Shown here one piece after another: positions 25,499 through 33,728 of a stretch of 64,000 nt of DNA. The stretch comes from Runella sp. MFBS21 (lineage in GTDB: Bacteria > Bacteroidota > Bacteroidia > Cytophagales > Spirosomataceae): NCBI RefSeq assembly GCF_029433105.1, contig NZ_JARNTW010000001.1, forward strand, positions 248,001-312,000, written 5' to 3'. Each line of letters starts with the position of its first letter. Within the stretch, counting starts at the first letter, position 1. The notes under the pieces are model-generated. The model ran no database searches and had not been told where the DNA came from. It worked only from the letters and a program-made list of their open reading frames with translations. Made by a program: the position numbers and the translations under genes.

Positions 25499-25714
25499 AT
25501 AAGCGTATAATTTTTCTCCAAATATGTTATGAAAAGACAGCAATGAATTGAAAATACCACTTCATTTTAAGGATACTTTTTAAATAAATCACTACAAAAT
25601 GTGATAGACTGAGGCGGTGTTTAATGGTATCTAATAGAAATTTGTATATTTGGAGCCAATAAACAATATTAGACCAATCCATTCCGTTTTTGTCACAGCA
25701 AAAACCTAACAGTA

Positions 25715-26398
25715 ATGATTTTACTTCAAGCGCAAACCGCCGTCGATTCAGTAGCTACCGCTGCCTCAGCCCCAGGGATTTCATTGTTTGATTTGTTGAT
25801 GAAAGGTGGATGGGTGATGATTCCCCTCCTAATTATGTTTTTTTTGACGATATTCTTAATCATTGAGCGTTGGCTAGCTATCAATGCCAATGGTAAATTG
25901 GAAGAGAGTTTTATCGACAATATGAAGGACTTTGTTCAACAAGGCAATATCAAATCTGCCGAGTCTCTGTGTCGTAATCAACGCTCGGCGGCAGGGCGTA
26001 TTTTTGAGAAAGCGATTGGACGCATTGGATATTCCATAAAAGATATTGAAAGCACCATCGAAAATGCCAGTCATATCGAAGTCTCTCGCCTCGAAAGCAA
26101 CCTTTCGTATTTGGGGGTGATTGCGGGGATTGCGCCGATGCTTGGGTTTGTGGGAACCATTTCGGGGATTATCAACATCTTCTATAGCATCTCTCAATCC
26201 AATGATTTTGATATTAGTACTATCGCAAGTGGGATGTACGAAAAAATGGTGACTTCAGGCGCTGGTCTGATTGTGGGTTTGATTGCGTATATGGGCTATC
26301 ACTTGCTCAATATGAAAATCGACCGTATCGCTCTGAAACTTCAAGCAGGCGCTTTTGATTTCTTAGATGTATTGCAAAAACCTATTACGAATCGCTAG
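25715..26398 (+). CDS. exbB: MotA/TolQ/ExbB proton channel family protein
   Basis: The 227-residue inner-membrane protein has three predicted helices: PLLIMFFLTIFLIIERW, the segment beginning LGVIAGIAPMLGFVGTISG, and SGAGLIVGLIAYMGYHLL. The conserved pore motif APMLGFVGTISGII identifies the ExbB/TolQ family, which powers TonB- or Tol-dependent outer-membrane processes. The next gene, 87 bp downstream, is the matching ExbD. No tonB adjoins, so ExbB versus TolQ is not strictly resolved. A weak 7-bp hairpin lies between the two genes. Confidence 0.85.
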   Translation: MILLQAQTAVDSVATAASAPGISLFDLLMKGGWVMIPLLIMFFLTIFLIIERWLAINANGKLEESFIDNMKDFVQQGNIKSAESLCRNQRSAAGRIFEKAIGRIGYSIKDIESTIENASHIEVSRLESNLSYLGVIAGIAPMLGFVGTISGIINIFYSISQSNDFDISTIASGMYEKMVTSGAGLIVGLIAYMGYHLLNMKIDRIALKLQAGAFDFLDVLQKPITNR

Positions 26399-26485
26399 TC
26401 ACAGGTATTGCTTGGAAAGGGGTGTTTGTTGAAAAAGAATAAACACCTATCTAAGCAGTGAAGATGACTTACAAATACTTATGCT

Positions 26486-26878
26486 ATGAAAATCCGCCGT
26501 AAAAGTAGATTCGCACCCGAGGTTTTTACGCAATCATTAAACGACATCATGTTTTTCTTGATGTTGTTCTTTTTGATTATCTCAACGATGGTGAATCCCA
26601 ACGTCATCAAGTTGATGCTGCCTAAAGCTTCTGCTGCCCAACAAATGCAGAAGAAACAGACGACCCTGTCGGTAGATGCCGAAAAAAACTATTTTTTAGA
26701 TAAAGAACCTGTTTCTAAAGAGCAATTGGAGTCGGCATTGTCGGCGGCTTTTGCGGGCATTCAAGAAAAAACGGTCATTTTGCAAGTTGACCAAAGCATT
26801 ACAGTACAAGACTTGGTAGATGTGTTGGCGATTGGAGCTAAGCTCGATATCAAAATGGTAATGGCTGTTAAGAAATAA
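26486..26878 (+). CDS. exbD: ExbD/TolR family biopolymer transport protein
   Basis: The 130-residue protein has a short cytoplasmic N-terminus, one membrane helix carrying the essential aspartate (LNDIMFFLMLFFLIIS) and a periplasmic domain ending VVDVLAIGAKLDIKMV-like (LVDVLAIGAKL). With the preceding gene it forms the proton-driven motor subunits. Size is normal. The pair may energise TonB-dependent receptors such as the one at 30905, but there is no direct link. Confidence 0.85.
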   Translation: MKIRRKSRFAPEVFTQSLNDIMFFLMLFFLIISTMVNPNVIKLMLPKASAAQQMQKKQTTLSVDAEKNYFLDKEPVSKEQLESALSAAFAGIQEKTVILQVDQSITVQDLVDVLAIGAKLDIKMVMAVKK

Positions 26879-27029
26879 CTCTTTAAAGCTTACCTTCTCT
26901 TCACAAATTAGAGTATATCATACGATAAAACGGGGGTTTTTACGCTAAAAGCAATCGTAAAGAGTAATTAAATTTGCCCTTGCTTATATAGCTGTAGTTC
27001 AGACTCTTAACACTCTAATTTGTAAAATC

Positions 27030-27491
27030 ATGATTTTTTCTGAAAGAACTTTCGTAGATGCTTTGGGTGGGATTGTCATTCAAAGCAAGTTAGGGCCTGC
27101 TGTCAAGCGTAGCGGGTTTGAAAAGGTGCTTTTTCCGGGCGTAGAAGTGGGGCTTCCAGGTTGGGAACGCGCTCACAGCCAAGGTGCTGGTACAGGTTTT
27201 GAAAGTCCTAATGCCATCAGGTATGCCCCTCAAGAGGTCAATCAAGAATATCAAAGGTTAGGAATTGAACGCTACCTAAGAGACTTAGTGAATGATAGAA
27301 AGACTGAACTGTGGCTTACTACGGTCACTTACACACATCCGCGAAGTTTAAGGCTTAAAGAAATTCAGTACCGAGTTGATGAAGTTTTAAATGGTTTTTC
27401 GAGGCGGTTGTTTGAGGCTAGTATTGAGATTGAAAACAAAACAGAAAAGCCTAGAGTGGTAACCAACGCAACTCCTTTCTTGATTCATTAA
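27030..27491 (+). CDS. Small protein resembling a polymorphic-toxin C-terminal domain
   Basis: The 153-residue protein contains GLPGWERAHSQGAGTGFES, AIRYAPQEVNQEYQRLGIER and LWLTTVTYTHPRSLRLKEI. These blocks recall a domain found at the C-termini of polymorphic toxins (annotated in some databases as polymorphic toxin type 4); I hold this as a remembered resemblance. Here it stands alone, without signal peptide, RHS repeats, PAAR or T6SS module. It lies convergent to a hypothetical gene with 2 bp between stops, so no dedicated immunity gene on the same strand is evident. It may be a toxin module or a benign homologue. Confidence 0.45.
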   Translation: MIFSERTFVDALGGIVIQSKLGPAVKRSGFEKVLFPGVEVGLPGWERAHSQGAGTGFESPNAIRYAPQEVNQEYQRLGIERYLRDLVNDRKTELWLTTVTYTHPRSLRLKEIQYRVDEVLNGFSRRLFEASIEIENKTEKPRVVTNATPFLIH

Positions 27492-27493
27492 TC

Positions 27494-28042
27494 TTAAGGC
27501 CATATCTTCGGAATCCCCATAGTATGGGCATAGTTTTTAGGACAATGCGTATGTACATAGTCTAATAGCCGTTGCATATCGCGCTCAAAATCAACAAAAT
27601 AATCTGGATTAAACTTTGCTAACTTTTTGAGGAGAGCTTCGGTTTTTTTTGCAATATATTCGGCACAAGTATCACTACGGCTATTGTGAACTTTGAGTAG
27701 GGGAGATTGATGTTCAAAAAAAGTCAAGAATAAGTAAATCGTAAGCTCAATTTCCCCGTATTTGTCTTTGGTGATTTTGACGTGCTGAGTGATGTCACCC
27801 ATAAAACTCCTCATATCCATCATCATCCATCCGGGAGTGTCATGCGTCATTTGGGCTACTTTCAATATGCGCTTTTTGATGTCATCGCGGCGAGGCTGAA
27901 TGGTATCTCCGTGTTCAATAAGTTCAAATTCAAATCTTTGGACTAGATTTTTATCTTTTCCTATCAAGCGAAGAAGCAACTTATCTTTTTCTTTTTGAGA
28001 TAGCTGTACAATTGCTTTCTTTAGTTCATTGGACATCGCCAT
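27494..28042 (-). CDS. Conserved hypothetical protein, helical
   Basis: The 182-residue protein begins MAMSNELKKAIVQLSQKEKDKLL and is rich in charged helices, with no export signal or catalytic motif. Its ATG lies one base after the stop codon of the DUF4296 lipoprotein gene (TAA A ATG), so the two are almost certainly translated together. An alternative start two codons later exists. The pairing and composition suggest a conserved Bacteroidetes protein, function unknown. Confidence 0.65.
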   Translation of the reverse strand: MAMSNELKKAIVQLSQKEKDKLLLRLIGKDKNLVQRFEFELIEHGDTIQPRRDDIKKRILKVAQMTHDTPGWMMMDMRSFMGDITQHVKITKDKYGEIELTIYLFLTFFEHQSPLLKVHNSRSDTCAEYIAKKTEALLKKLAKFNPDYFVDFERDMQRLLDYVHTHCPKNYAHTMGIPKIWP

Positions 28043-28043
28043 T

Positions 28044-28403
28044 TTAAATCCCTTTATAGTTTTTCTTTTTTTGCCGTGTTTCTAATTGCTTAACAACCTG
28101 CCCATATATTCTTTCCATAAAAACAGGGTTGGTTGAATAAAACTGATAGCTACGATTATAAGAGGCGGAGTCTACACCATATTTTTTGAATGCTCTCAAT
28201 TTTAGTTGCTCCGTAATGATAGTCGACGAATCGAGAGATGTAATAGCCAACCGCCCTACTCGTGCCTCAATCAGGTGAATGTCGGCCAAAATTTGAGCCA
28301 TTTTATCTTCAGTTATTGTTCCTTTGGGAATTTGAGGGTCACTTTGGCAACCTATTAAGAACAATACGAAAATTGAAAAACATAAAACTGTGCGATTTAC
28401 CAT
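28044..28403 (-). CDS. DUF4296 domain lipoprotein
   Basis: The 119-residue protein has a lipoprotein signal (LFLIGC, Cys19) followed by the DUF4296 domain: ITEDKMAQILADIHLIEARV, LKLRAFKKYGVDSASYNRS and FYSTNPVFMERIY. These are the family's defining blocks. The family is restricted to Bacteroidetes and has no known role. It is divergent from the DUF58 gene across 45 bp and is followed immediately by the helical hypothetical. Confidence 0.88.
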   Translation of the reverse strand: MVNRTVLCFSIFVLFLIGCQSDPQIPKGTITEDKMAQILADIHLIEARVGRLAITSLDSSTIITEQLKLRAFKKYGVDSASYNRSYQFYSTNPVFMERIYGQVVKQLETRQKKKNYKGI

Positions 28404-28448
28404 GGCTGATTTTTTGTACTTTTGGATAGTTTAGTTACAAAAATACGC

Positions 28449-29318
28449 ATGATTGAGCAATTTATTACTAAGATTCGACAGTACGAGATTAAGATTCGTA
28501 AGGCAGTCAACGCCGATATGCGTGGAAGCTTTCGCTCGGTGTTTAAGGGTTCGGGAGTGGAGTTTGCCGACTTGCGTGAATACCAATACGGAGACGACGT
28601 GCGCACCATTGATTGGAACGTATCGGCTAAAGGTCATGGTACTTTTGTTAAAATCTTTAGGGAAGAAAAAGAACAAACGGTATTTTTTTTGCTAGATGTA
28701 AGTGGGTCGCAGCAGGTGGGGGAAGTTTTTAGAACCAAACTTGATACTGCCAAAGAAATATGTGGGGTATTGGCACTGTCGGCGATACAGGAAGCAAGTC
28801 ATGTAGGATTGCTTTGTTTTTCGGATCAAAAAGAAAAATACATTCGTCCTTCCAATGGCATGAAACATGGCTATGAGCTTATTACGGAATTATACAAACT
28901 CAAGCCTCAGTCTAATAAAACAAATCTTGCGGAGGCTATTCTATTTACCCTCAATGTAGTAAAACGGCGAAGCGTGGTGATTTTTGTTTCGGATTTTATT
29001 GACAAAAACTACGAGCATAATCTGCGCGCATTGGCTCGTAAACATGATTTAGTCATGATTCATTTGCAAGACCAGCGAGAAACTAACTTGCCTCGATTGG
29101 GGATTATTCCGATGGTAGACCCCGAATCAAATCGTACGGTGTGGGTCAATACTTCTTCACTTTGGTTTCGACGTAAAGTCAGGGAGGATTTTGGAAACGT
29201 AGGAAAACAAATTGAGCTTTTTGCCCGCCAAAATGATATTAATTATGTGTCTATTGATTCTAAACAAGACTATGTCGAGCCTTTGATTAAGCTCTTCCGT
29301 ATTCGTCGCAACAAATAA
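28449..29318 (+). CDS. DUF58 domain protein (VWA-like)
   Basis: The ATG at 28449 gives 289 residues beginning MIEQFITKIRQYEIK; a frame 9 codons longer uses a TTG and overlaps the divergent promoter. The protein shows GSFRSVFKGSGVEFADLREY, GDDVRTIDWNVSAK and a VWA-type metal motif FFLLDVSGSQQ. DUF58 proteins usually pair with MoxR ATPases, forming chaperone systems. Here moxR is 16 kb away, beside different partners, so this DUF58 gene stands apart from any ATPase in the window. Confidence 0.87.
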   Translation: MIEQFITKIRQYEIKIRKAVNADMRGSFRSVFKGSGVEFADLREYQYGDDVRTIDWNVSAKGHGTFVKIFREEKEQTVFFLLDVSGSQQVGEVFRTKLDTAKEICGVLALSAIQEASHVGLLCFSDQKEKYIRPSNGMKHGYELITELYKLKPQSNKTNLAEAILFTLNVVKRRSVVIFVSDFIDKNYEHNLRALARKHDLVMIHLQDQRETNLPRLGIIPMVDPESNRTVWVNTSSLWFRRKVREDFGNVGKQIELFARQNDINYVSIDSKQDYVEPLIKLFRIRRNK

Positions 29319-29358
29319 GCTTTCATCCTAACTACGATTTTTGATATACCAATAAAAG

Positions 29359-29395
29359 CGTTATATATTTGGGGATATAACGAGCCCCTTTTTTC
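29359..29395 (+). terminator. Probable terminator after DUF58 gene
   Basis: CGTTATAT (29359-29366) pairs with ATATAACG (29375-29382); GAGCCCC then TTTTTTC follows on the plus strand. It lies between the DUF58 stop and the TauE start. The alternative pairing GGGG/CCCC abuts the T-run. Confidence 0.5.
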
Positions 29396-30121
29396 ATGCA
29401 AGATATTTTAGCACCGCTTTTGTTTGCCATTATGGCTTTTTTATATGCTTCGGTAGGCCACGGAGGAGCAAGTGGGTATCTAGCTTTGATGGCTATCTTA
29501 GGCACTTCCCCGGCGCTTATGAAATCATCGGCTTTGATTCTGAATGTGTTTGTGTCATTGATTGCTTTTGTGCAGTATTATCGTGCGGGACATTTTCGTT
29601 GGAACCTGTTTTGGCCTTTTGCCCTTGCGAGTATTCCGCTTTCATACGTAGGTGCGACCTTACCCATTACTGATTCGCTTTACAAAAAACTCTTGGCAGT
29701 GGCCTTGGCTATTGCCATTGCTCGAATGCTCTTTCAGCCCGTTGATAAAGCGGAAAGCAAGCCTGTGCCACTGCTAGGTGCCTTGGCGATAGGTGGAGTG
29801 ATTGGGCTATTGTCAGGAATGCTTGGGATTGGTGGAGGGATTATCCTGAGTCCAGTGATTTTATTGTTAGGATGGGGCAGAGTGAAAGAGACGGCGGCGG
29901 TTTCGGCCTTGTTTATTTTTGTCAATTCGATGTCGGGGTTGTCTGGACTTTTGCAGAAAGGGTTTGAGCCTAATGCTGAAATAACTACTTGGCTGATAGC
30001 TGCTTTGATAGGAGGCTTTTTGGGGGCATATCAAGGTAGTTTTAAATTTAATCTTCAAACGCTTCGATATATTTTAGCTTCGGTATTGTTGATTGCAGTG
30101 GCCAAACTATATTTGACCTAG
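29396..30121 (+). CDS. TauE/SafE family sulfite exporter-like permease
   Basis: The 241-residue membrane protein has about seven to eight helices in two homologous halves. Signature segments are FLYASVGHGGASGYLALMAI and the repeat GLLSGMLGIGGGIILSPV, both with the glycine-rich core of the family. Family members export sulfite, organosulfonates or related anions. No sulfur-metabolism gene adjoins, so the substrate is open. The start codon is directly after a T-rich tract. Confidence 0.85.
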   Translation: MQDILAPLLFAIMAFLYASVGHGGASGYLALMAILGTSPALMKSSALILNVFVSLIAFVQYYRAGHFRWNLFWPFALASIPLSYVGATLPITDSLYKKLLAVALAIAIARMLFQPVDKAESKPVPLLGALAIGGVIGLLSGMLGIGGGIILSPVILLLGWGRVKETAAVSALFIFVNSMSGLSGLLQKGFEPNAEITTWLIAALIGGFLGAYQGSFKFNLQTLRYILASVLLIAVAKLYLT

Positions 30122-30145
30122 TATCAAGCCTCCAATCATCAATAA

Positions 30146-30748
30146 GTGAAAAAATATCTTCTTTTTTTGTGCCTATTCTCTTGGCAGCTGAATGCTCAAA
30201 ACTTAGACGTTCGTTTCTTACAAAATGTATATGGGAGCATTCATCCTACCAATGTAACTACCGAAAAGTTTTTGTCATCTACAGCTACACCTGTGAGTTT
30301 GGCTTTACCAGCGGGGTTGCTGATAACAGGTTTTTCAACCCATAATAAAACCTTACAGCAACAAGGTTGGCAGGCACTGGGAGGATTTGTGATAGCCAAT
30401 GCAACTACTCAAATCTCCAAGAGGATTATATTGAGGGATCGTCCATTTGTGGCTCATCCTCAGTTGTTTGTGGCCCGTGTGGATGGAGAAGAACCTCATT
30501 ATTCTTTTCCGTCGGGGCATACTACTGCGGCTTTTGCTACGGCTACTACTCTGGCTATCAATTATCCAAAGTGGTATGTGATTGTACCTGCTTATGCGTG
30601 GGCAGGAGCGGTAGGGTATTCGCGGATGCGATTGGGTGTACATTATCCAAGCGATATATTGGCGGGGGCTGTCACGGGGGCGGCGGGAGCGTGGCTATCG
30701 TACAAAATCCAACAGAAGTGGCTTCGTAGAAAAGCGCAAAGAAAGTAG
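30146..30748 (+). CDS. PAP2 family phosphatase
   Basis: The 200-residue protein starts at GTG 30146. It has a signal-like N-terminus (ending LNAQN) and the three PAP2 motifs: KRIILRDRPF, PSGHTT and SRMRLGVHYPSDILAGA. These supply the catalytic histidines and arginines for dephosphorylating lipid phosphates such as undecaprenyl-PP or phosphatidate. It acts at the periplasmic side of the membrane. It lies 24 bp after the TauE-like gene and may be co-transcribed. Confidence 0.87.
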   Translation: MKKYLLFLCLFSWQLNAQNLDVRFLQNVYGSIHPTNVTTEKFLSSTATPVSLALPAGLLITGFSTHNKTLQQQGWQALGGFVIANATTQISKRIILRDRPFVAHPQLFVARVDGEEPHYSFPSGHTTAAFATATTLAINYPKWYVIVPAYAWAGAVGYSRMRLGVHYPSDILAGAVTGAAGAWLSYKIQQKWLRRKAQRK

Positions 30749-30799
30749 AATCGAAAAGATATTTGCATTTTTCTAAGTTATCCTCTTACCTTTGTAGTC

Positions 30800-30823
30800 G
30801 ATTCTGGCGCGCAGAATTTTTCA
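30800..30823 (+). terminator. Short hairpin with T-run upstream of the riboswitch
   Basis: ATTCTG (30801-30806) pairs with CAGAAT (30812-30817) around GCGCG and is followed by TTTTTC. It could terminate the PAP2 transcript. Alternatively it is part of the leader of the riboswitch mRNA. Confidence 0.4.
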
Positions 30824-30825
30824 AA

Positions 30826-30900
30826 AATGGGGTGCCCTAACATGACGGGCTGAGATTATACCCTTAACACCTGAACCGGGTAATGCCGGCGGAGGGAATT
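30826..30900 (+). ncRNA. Thiamin pyrophosphate (TPP) riboswitch
   Basis: The conserved THI-box elements appear in order: GGGGTGCCC (30829-30837), GGGCTGAGAT (30847-30856), ACCCTT (30860-30865), CACCTGAACCGGGTAATGCC (30869-30888) and GGAGGGAATT (30891-30900). AAAT before and ATTT after can close the P1 stem. The terminal GGAGGG is also the likely Shine-Dalgarno sequence, 8 bases from the ATG at 30905, so ligand binding could mask it directly. It controls the TonB-dependent receptor that follows. Confidence 0.93.
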
Positions 30901-30904
30901 TAAA

Positions 30905-33361
30905 ATGTTAAAATTTACATCTTGGTTTTTGGCCGTAGCAACGGGAGTGTTGCTTTACGTGCCTGCACTTGCCCAGCTTTCGGTATCGGGCAAAATCACT
31001 GACGCAGAAGACAGTCAGCCACTGCCGGGAGCTACCGTTAGGGCGGGAAGTGTGAGAGGAACGGTGACTAATGAAAAAGGAGAATTTTCCCTTAAAAACC
31101 TACCTCGTGATACAGAAGTGTTGGAAGTGTCTTATGTAGGTTATGAAACCCAAAAAATCAATATTGGAGGTGAATCAACAGTTGAGGTTAAGTTACGGAG
31201 AAGTTCTTTCTCGGCCGATGAAGTGGTAATCAATGCTACTCGTGCCAACCAAAACTCGGCGGTAGCTTTTACCAATGTTGGAAAGCTAGAATTGAATAAA
31301 CAAAACCTTGGGCAGGATTTGCCCGTGTTGCTCAACTTTACGCCTTCGCTCGTCACGACTTCTGATGCAGGGGCAGGGGTTGGTTATACAGGTTTGAGGA
31401 TACGAGGTTCGGATGCTACGCGTATCAATGTTACTATCAATGGTATTCCATACAACGACGCTGAAAGTCAGGGAACATTTTGGGTCAATATGCCCGATTT
31501 TAGTTCTTCGGTGAGCAGTGTTCAGATTCAGCGCGGGGTAGGAACTTCTACCAACGGAGCGGCGGCGTTTGGAGCTACGGTCAATATCAATACCAACGAG
31601 TTTCGGAAAGAAGCTTATGCCGAAATCAACAATTCGGTAGGGTCTTTCAATACCCGTAAGCATACTGTCATGGCTGGAACGGGGCTGTTAAACGAAAGAT
31701 TTACGATTGATGCACGTTTGTCCAAAATCACTTCCGACGGTTTTATTGACCGTGCCAAATCAGATTTAGGTTCTTTTTATGTATCTGGGGCTTATTTTGG
31801 AAAGAAAAGCTCTATCCGTATGAATGTCTTTTCAGGAAAAGAAGTAACCTACCAAGCTTGGGAAGGTACGCCTGAAGCAAAAATAAAAGGTGACCGCGAA
31901 GGTATTTTGGCTTATATAGACCGCAATGGTTTGAGTGAGCGGGATGCTCAAAATCTGTTGAATTCAAATAATCGTACTTACAATTTGTACTTGTACGACA
32001 ATCAAGTTGATAACTATCAACAAGACCATTACCAACTGATTTCGTCGCACATACTCAACAAAAATTGGACGTTTAACCTCAACGGATTTTTGGTAAAAGG
32101 GCGAGGCTATTATGAACAATTTCGTGATAATGATCGCCTGCGAAATTACAAAATTCCGAATGTGATTATGGGTGGAGATACTATCACTCGCAGTGACTTG
32201 GTGCGGCGTCGTTGGTTGGATAATTCTTTCTACGGAACCACCTTTTCTTTAGATTATAACAGTTTCAAAAAACTAACGGCCAATATTGGCGGCGGCTGGA
32301 ACCAATACGACGGTAACCACTTTGGTGAAGTGATTTGGGCGCGTTTTGGAGGCAATGCCAACATTCGTCAGCGATATTATGAAAATGTGGGTTTGAAAAC
32401 CGATTTTAATCTTTACGCAAAGGCCTATTATCAATTGACTGAGAAACTGAATGTATTCGTGGATGCGCAAGTACGTAAGATTGGGTATTTTGTGAAAGGA
32501 GATGACAATCAGCAGCGGCAGCAAGCCCATGATGTCAACTATACTTTTTTCAATCCTAAAGGTGGGTTGACTTATCAGGTTTCGGAAAGCAGTACGGCTT
32601 TTGCATCGTTTAGTTTGGCGCATCGTGAACCTAATCGTGACGATTTTACCGAATCTACTCGGCAGATTCAGCCCAAGCCAGAAGTATTGCGAGATTGGGA
32701 AGTGGGGTATCGTTTCCAAAAAGGACGTGTAGCTGCTTCGATCGGGGGGTATTATATGAATTACAAAAACCAGCTTGTAGTATCGGGACAGCTCAATGAC
32801 GTGGGGAATCCGATTAAAATCAACGTTCCCGAAAGTTATCGCGCGGGAATTGAACTAGAGTTTGGGGCGCAGCTAAGCAAGGAATGGAAATGGAATGCCA
32901 ACGCGACATTTAGCCAAAATAAAATCAAAAACTTTACGGAGTATGTGATTGATTATGACGACGAAAATGGCGGCTATCAAGTCACCAATCATGGTAATAC
33001 TGATATCGCATTGTCTCCCAATGTAATTGTGGGAAGTCAATGGGCATACACTCCCGTCAAAAACCTTGAAGTGGCATTACTGACCAAATATGTAGGAAAG
33101 CAATACCTCGACAATACTTCTAACAATGGTCGTAAAATAGATGCTTATTTTACCAACGACCTTCGACTCATCTATCGCATCAAGCCCAAATGGATGAATG
33201 AAATTACGGTAAGTGCCTTGGCCAACAATGTCTTCAATGAATTGTACGAATCCAACGGTTATACTTATAGCTATATTTACGGAGGCCAAACCACCACCGA
33301 AAATTTTTATTACCCACAAGCCGGGCGAAACTTCTTAGTGAGTTTGGGATTGAAGTTTTAA
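30905..33361 (+). CDS. TonB-dependent receptor under TPP riboswitch control, predicted thiamin importer
   Basis: The 818-residue outer-membrane receptor has a signal peptide (ending PALAQ), a carboxypeptidase-regulatory-like domain (VSGKITDAEDSQPLPGATV, about residues 25-105), a plug domain with GLRIRGSDATRINVTINGIPYNDAESQ (cited in part: GLRIRGSDATRINV) and a 22-strand barrel ending in aromatic-terminated GRNFLVSLGLKF. A TPP riboswitch 5 bp upstream makes thiamin, or a thiamin precursor, the likely substrate. Riboswitch-linked receptors of this kind are known in Bacteroidetes. It is unaccompanied by the inner-membrane permease PnuT that often follows. A perfect hairpin ends the transcript. 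Confidence 0.88.
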   Translation: MLKFTSWFLAVATGVLLYVPALAQLSVSGKITDAEDSQPLPGATVRAGSVRGTVTNEKGEFSLKNLPRDTEVLEVSYVGYETQKINIGGESTVEVKLRRSSFSADEVVINATRANQNSAVAFTNVGKLELNKQNLGQDLPVLLNFTPSLVTTSDAGAGVGYTGLRIRGSDATRINVTINGIPYNDAESQGTFWVNMPDFSSSVSSVQIQRGVGTSTNGAAAFGATVNINTNEFRKEAYAEINNSVGSFNTRKHTVMAGTGLLNERFTIDARLSKITSDGFIDRAKSDLGSFYVSGAYFGKKSSIRMNVFSGKEVTYQAWEGTPEAKIKGDREGILAYIDRNGLSERDAQNLLNSNNRTYNLYLYDNQVDNYQQDHYQLISSHILNKNWTFNLNGFLVKGRGYYEQFRDNDRLRNYKIPNVIMGGDTITRSDLVRRRWLDNSFYGTTFSLDYNSFKKLTANIGGGWNQYDGNHFGEVIWARFGGNANIRQRYYENVGLKTDFNLYAKAYYQLTEKLNVFVDAQVRKIGYFVKGDDNQQRQQAHDVNYTFFNPKGGLTYQVSESSTAFASFSLAHREPNRDDFTESTRQIQPKPEVLRDWEVGYRFQKGRVAASIGGYYMNYKNQLVVSGQLNDVGNPIKINVPESYRAGIELEFGAQLSKEWKWNANATFSQNKIKNFTEYVIDYDDENGGYQVTNHGNTDIALSPNVIVGSQWAYTPVKNLEVALLTKYVGKQYLDNTSNNGRKIDAYFTNDLRLIYRIKPKWMNEITVSALANNVFNELYESNGYTYSYIYGGQTTTENFYYPQAGRNFLVSLGLKF

Positions 33362-33363
33362 TG

Positions 33364-33412
33364 ATATTGTATAAAAGTCCGAGTATACATCACTCGGACT
33401 TTTATACAATAT
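33364..33412. terminator. 21-bp perfect hairpin between convergent genes
   Basis: Bases 33364-33384 pair perfectly with 33392-33412 around a 7-nt loop. The element begins 2 bp after the receptor stop codon and its far arm contains the stop of the convergent phosphatase gene. It is a likely bidirectional terminator. Confidence 0.7.
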
Positions 33413-33722
33413 GGCTTACCTTGTCTCTCAAAAGTTCAATGAGTTTTTCATCCATCAATTCAAATTTGTCAGGGATGAATAAGACTTTTATTTCCTTGTT
33501 TCGAAGTATATCTCTAAACTGTTGTATAATGATGTCTTTATGTCGTTTTTCCATTACATATATAACATCTGCCCAATGAATTAACTTTTCATTGATTTTG
33601 ATTCTTGATTGAGGACTTGTACCACAAGACTTGACTGAAAAATACTTATGATCCCGAAAAATCATTTCTGCGGTTAAACTTCTACGTTTATTACGAGAGC
33701 AAACAAAAAGTAATTTTGGCAT
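33402..33722 (-). CDS. Small low-molecular-weight tyrosine-phosphatase-like protein
   Basis: The 106-residue protein starts MPKLLFVCSRNKRRSLTAE, where CSRNKRRS is the C-x5-R-S phosphate loop (Cys8, Arg14). It continues with WADVIYVMEKRH and IPDKFELMDEKLIELL, the last holding the aspartate region. It is shorter than classical LMW-PTPs (about 150 residues), matching a compact bacterial subfamily of unknown substrate. Its ATG lies 6 bp after the stop of the primase-like gene, so they form a two-gene operon. Confidence 0.8.
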   Translation of the reverse strand: MPKLLFVCSRNKRRSLTAEMIFRDHKYFSVKSCGTSPQSRIKINEKLIHWADVIYVMEKRHKDIIIQQFRDILRNKEIKVLFIPDKFELMDEKLIELLRDKVSHIV

Positions 33723-33728
33723 AGGTAC

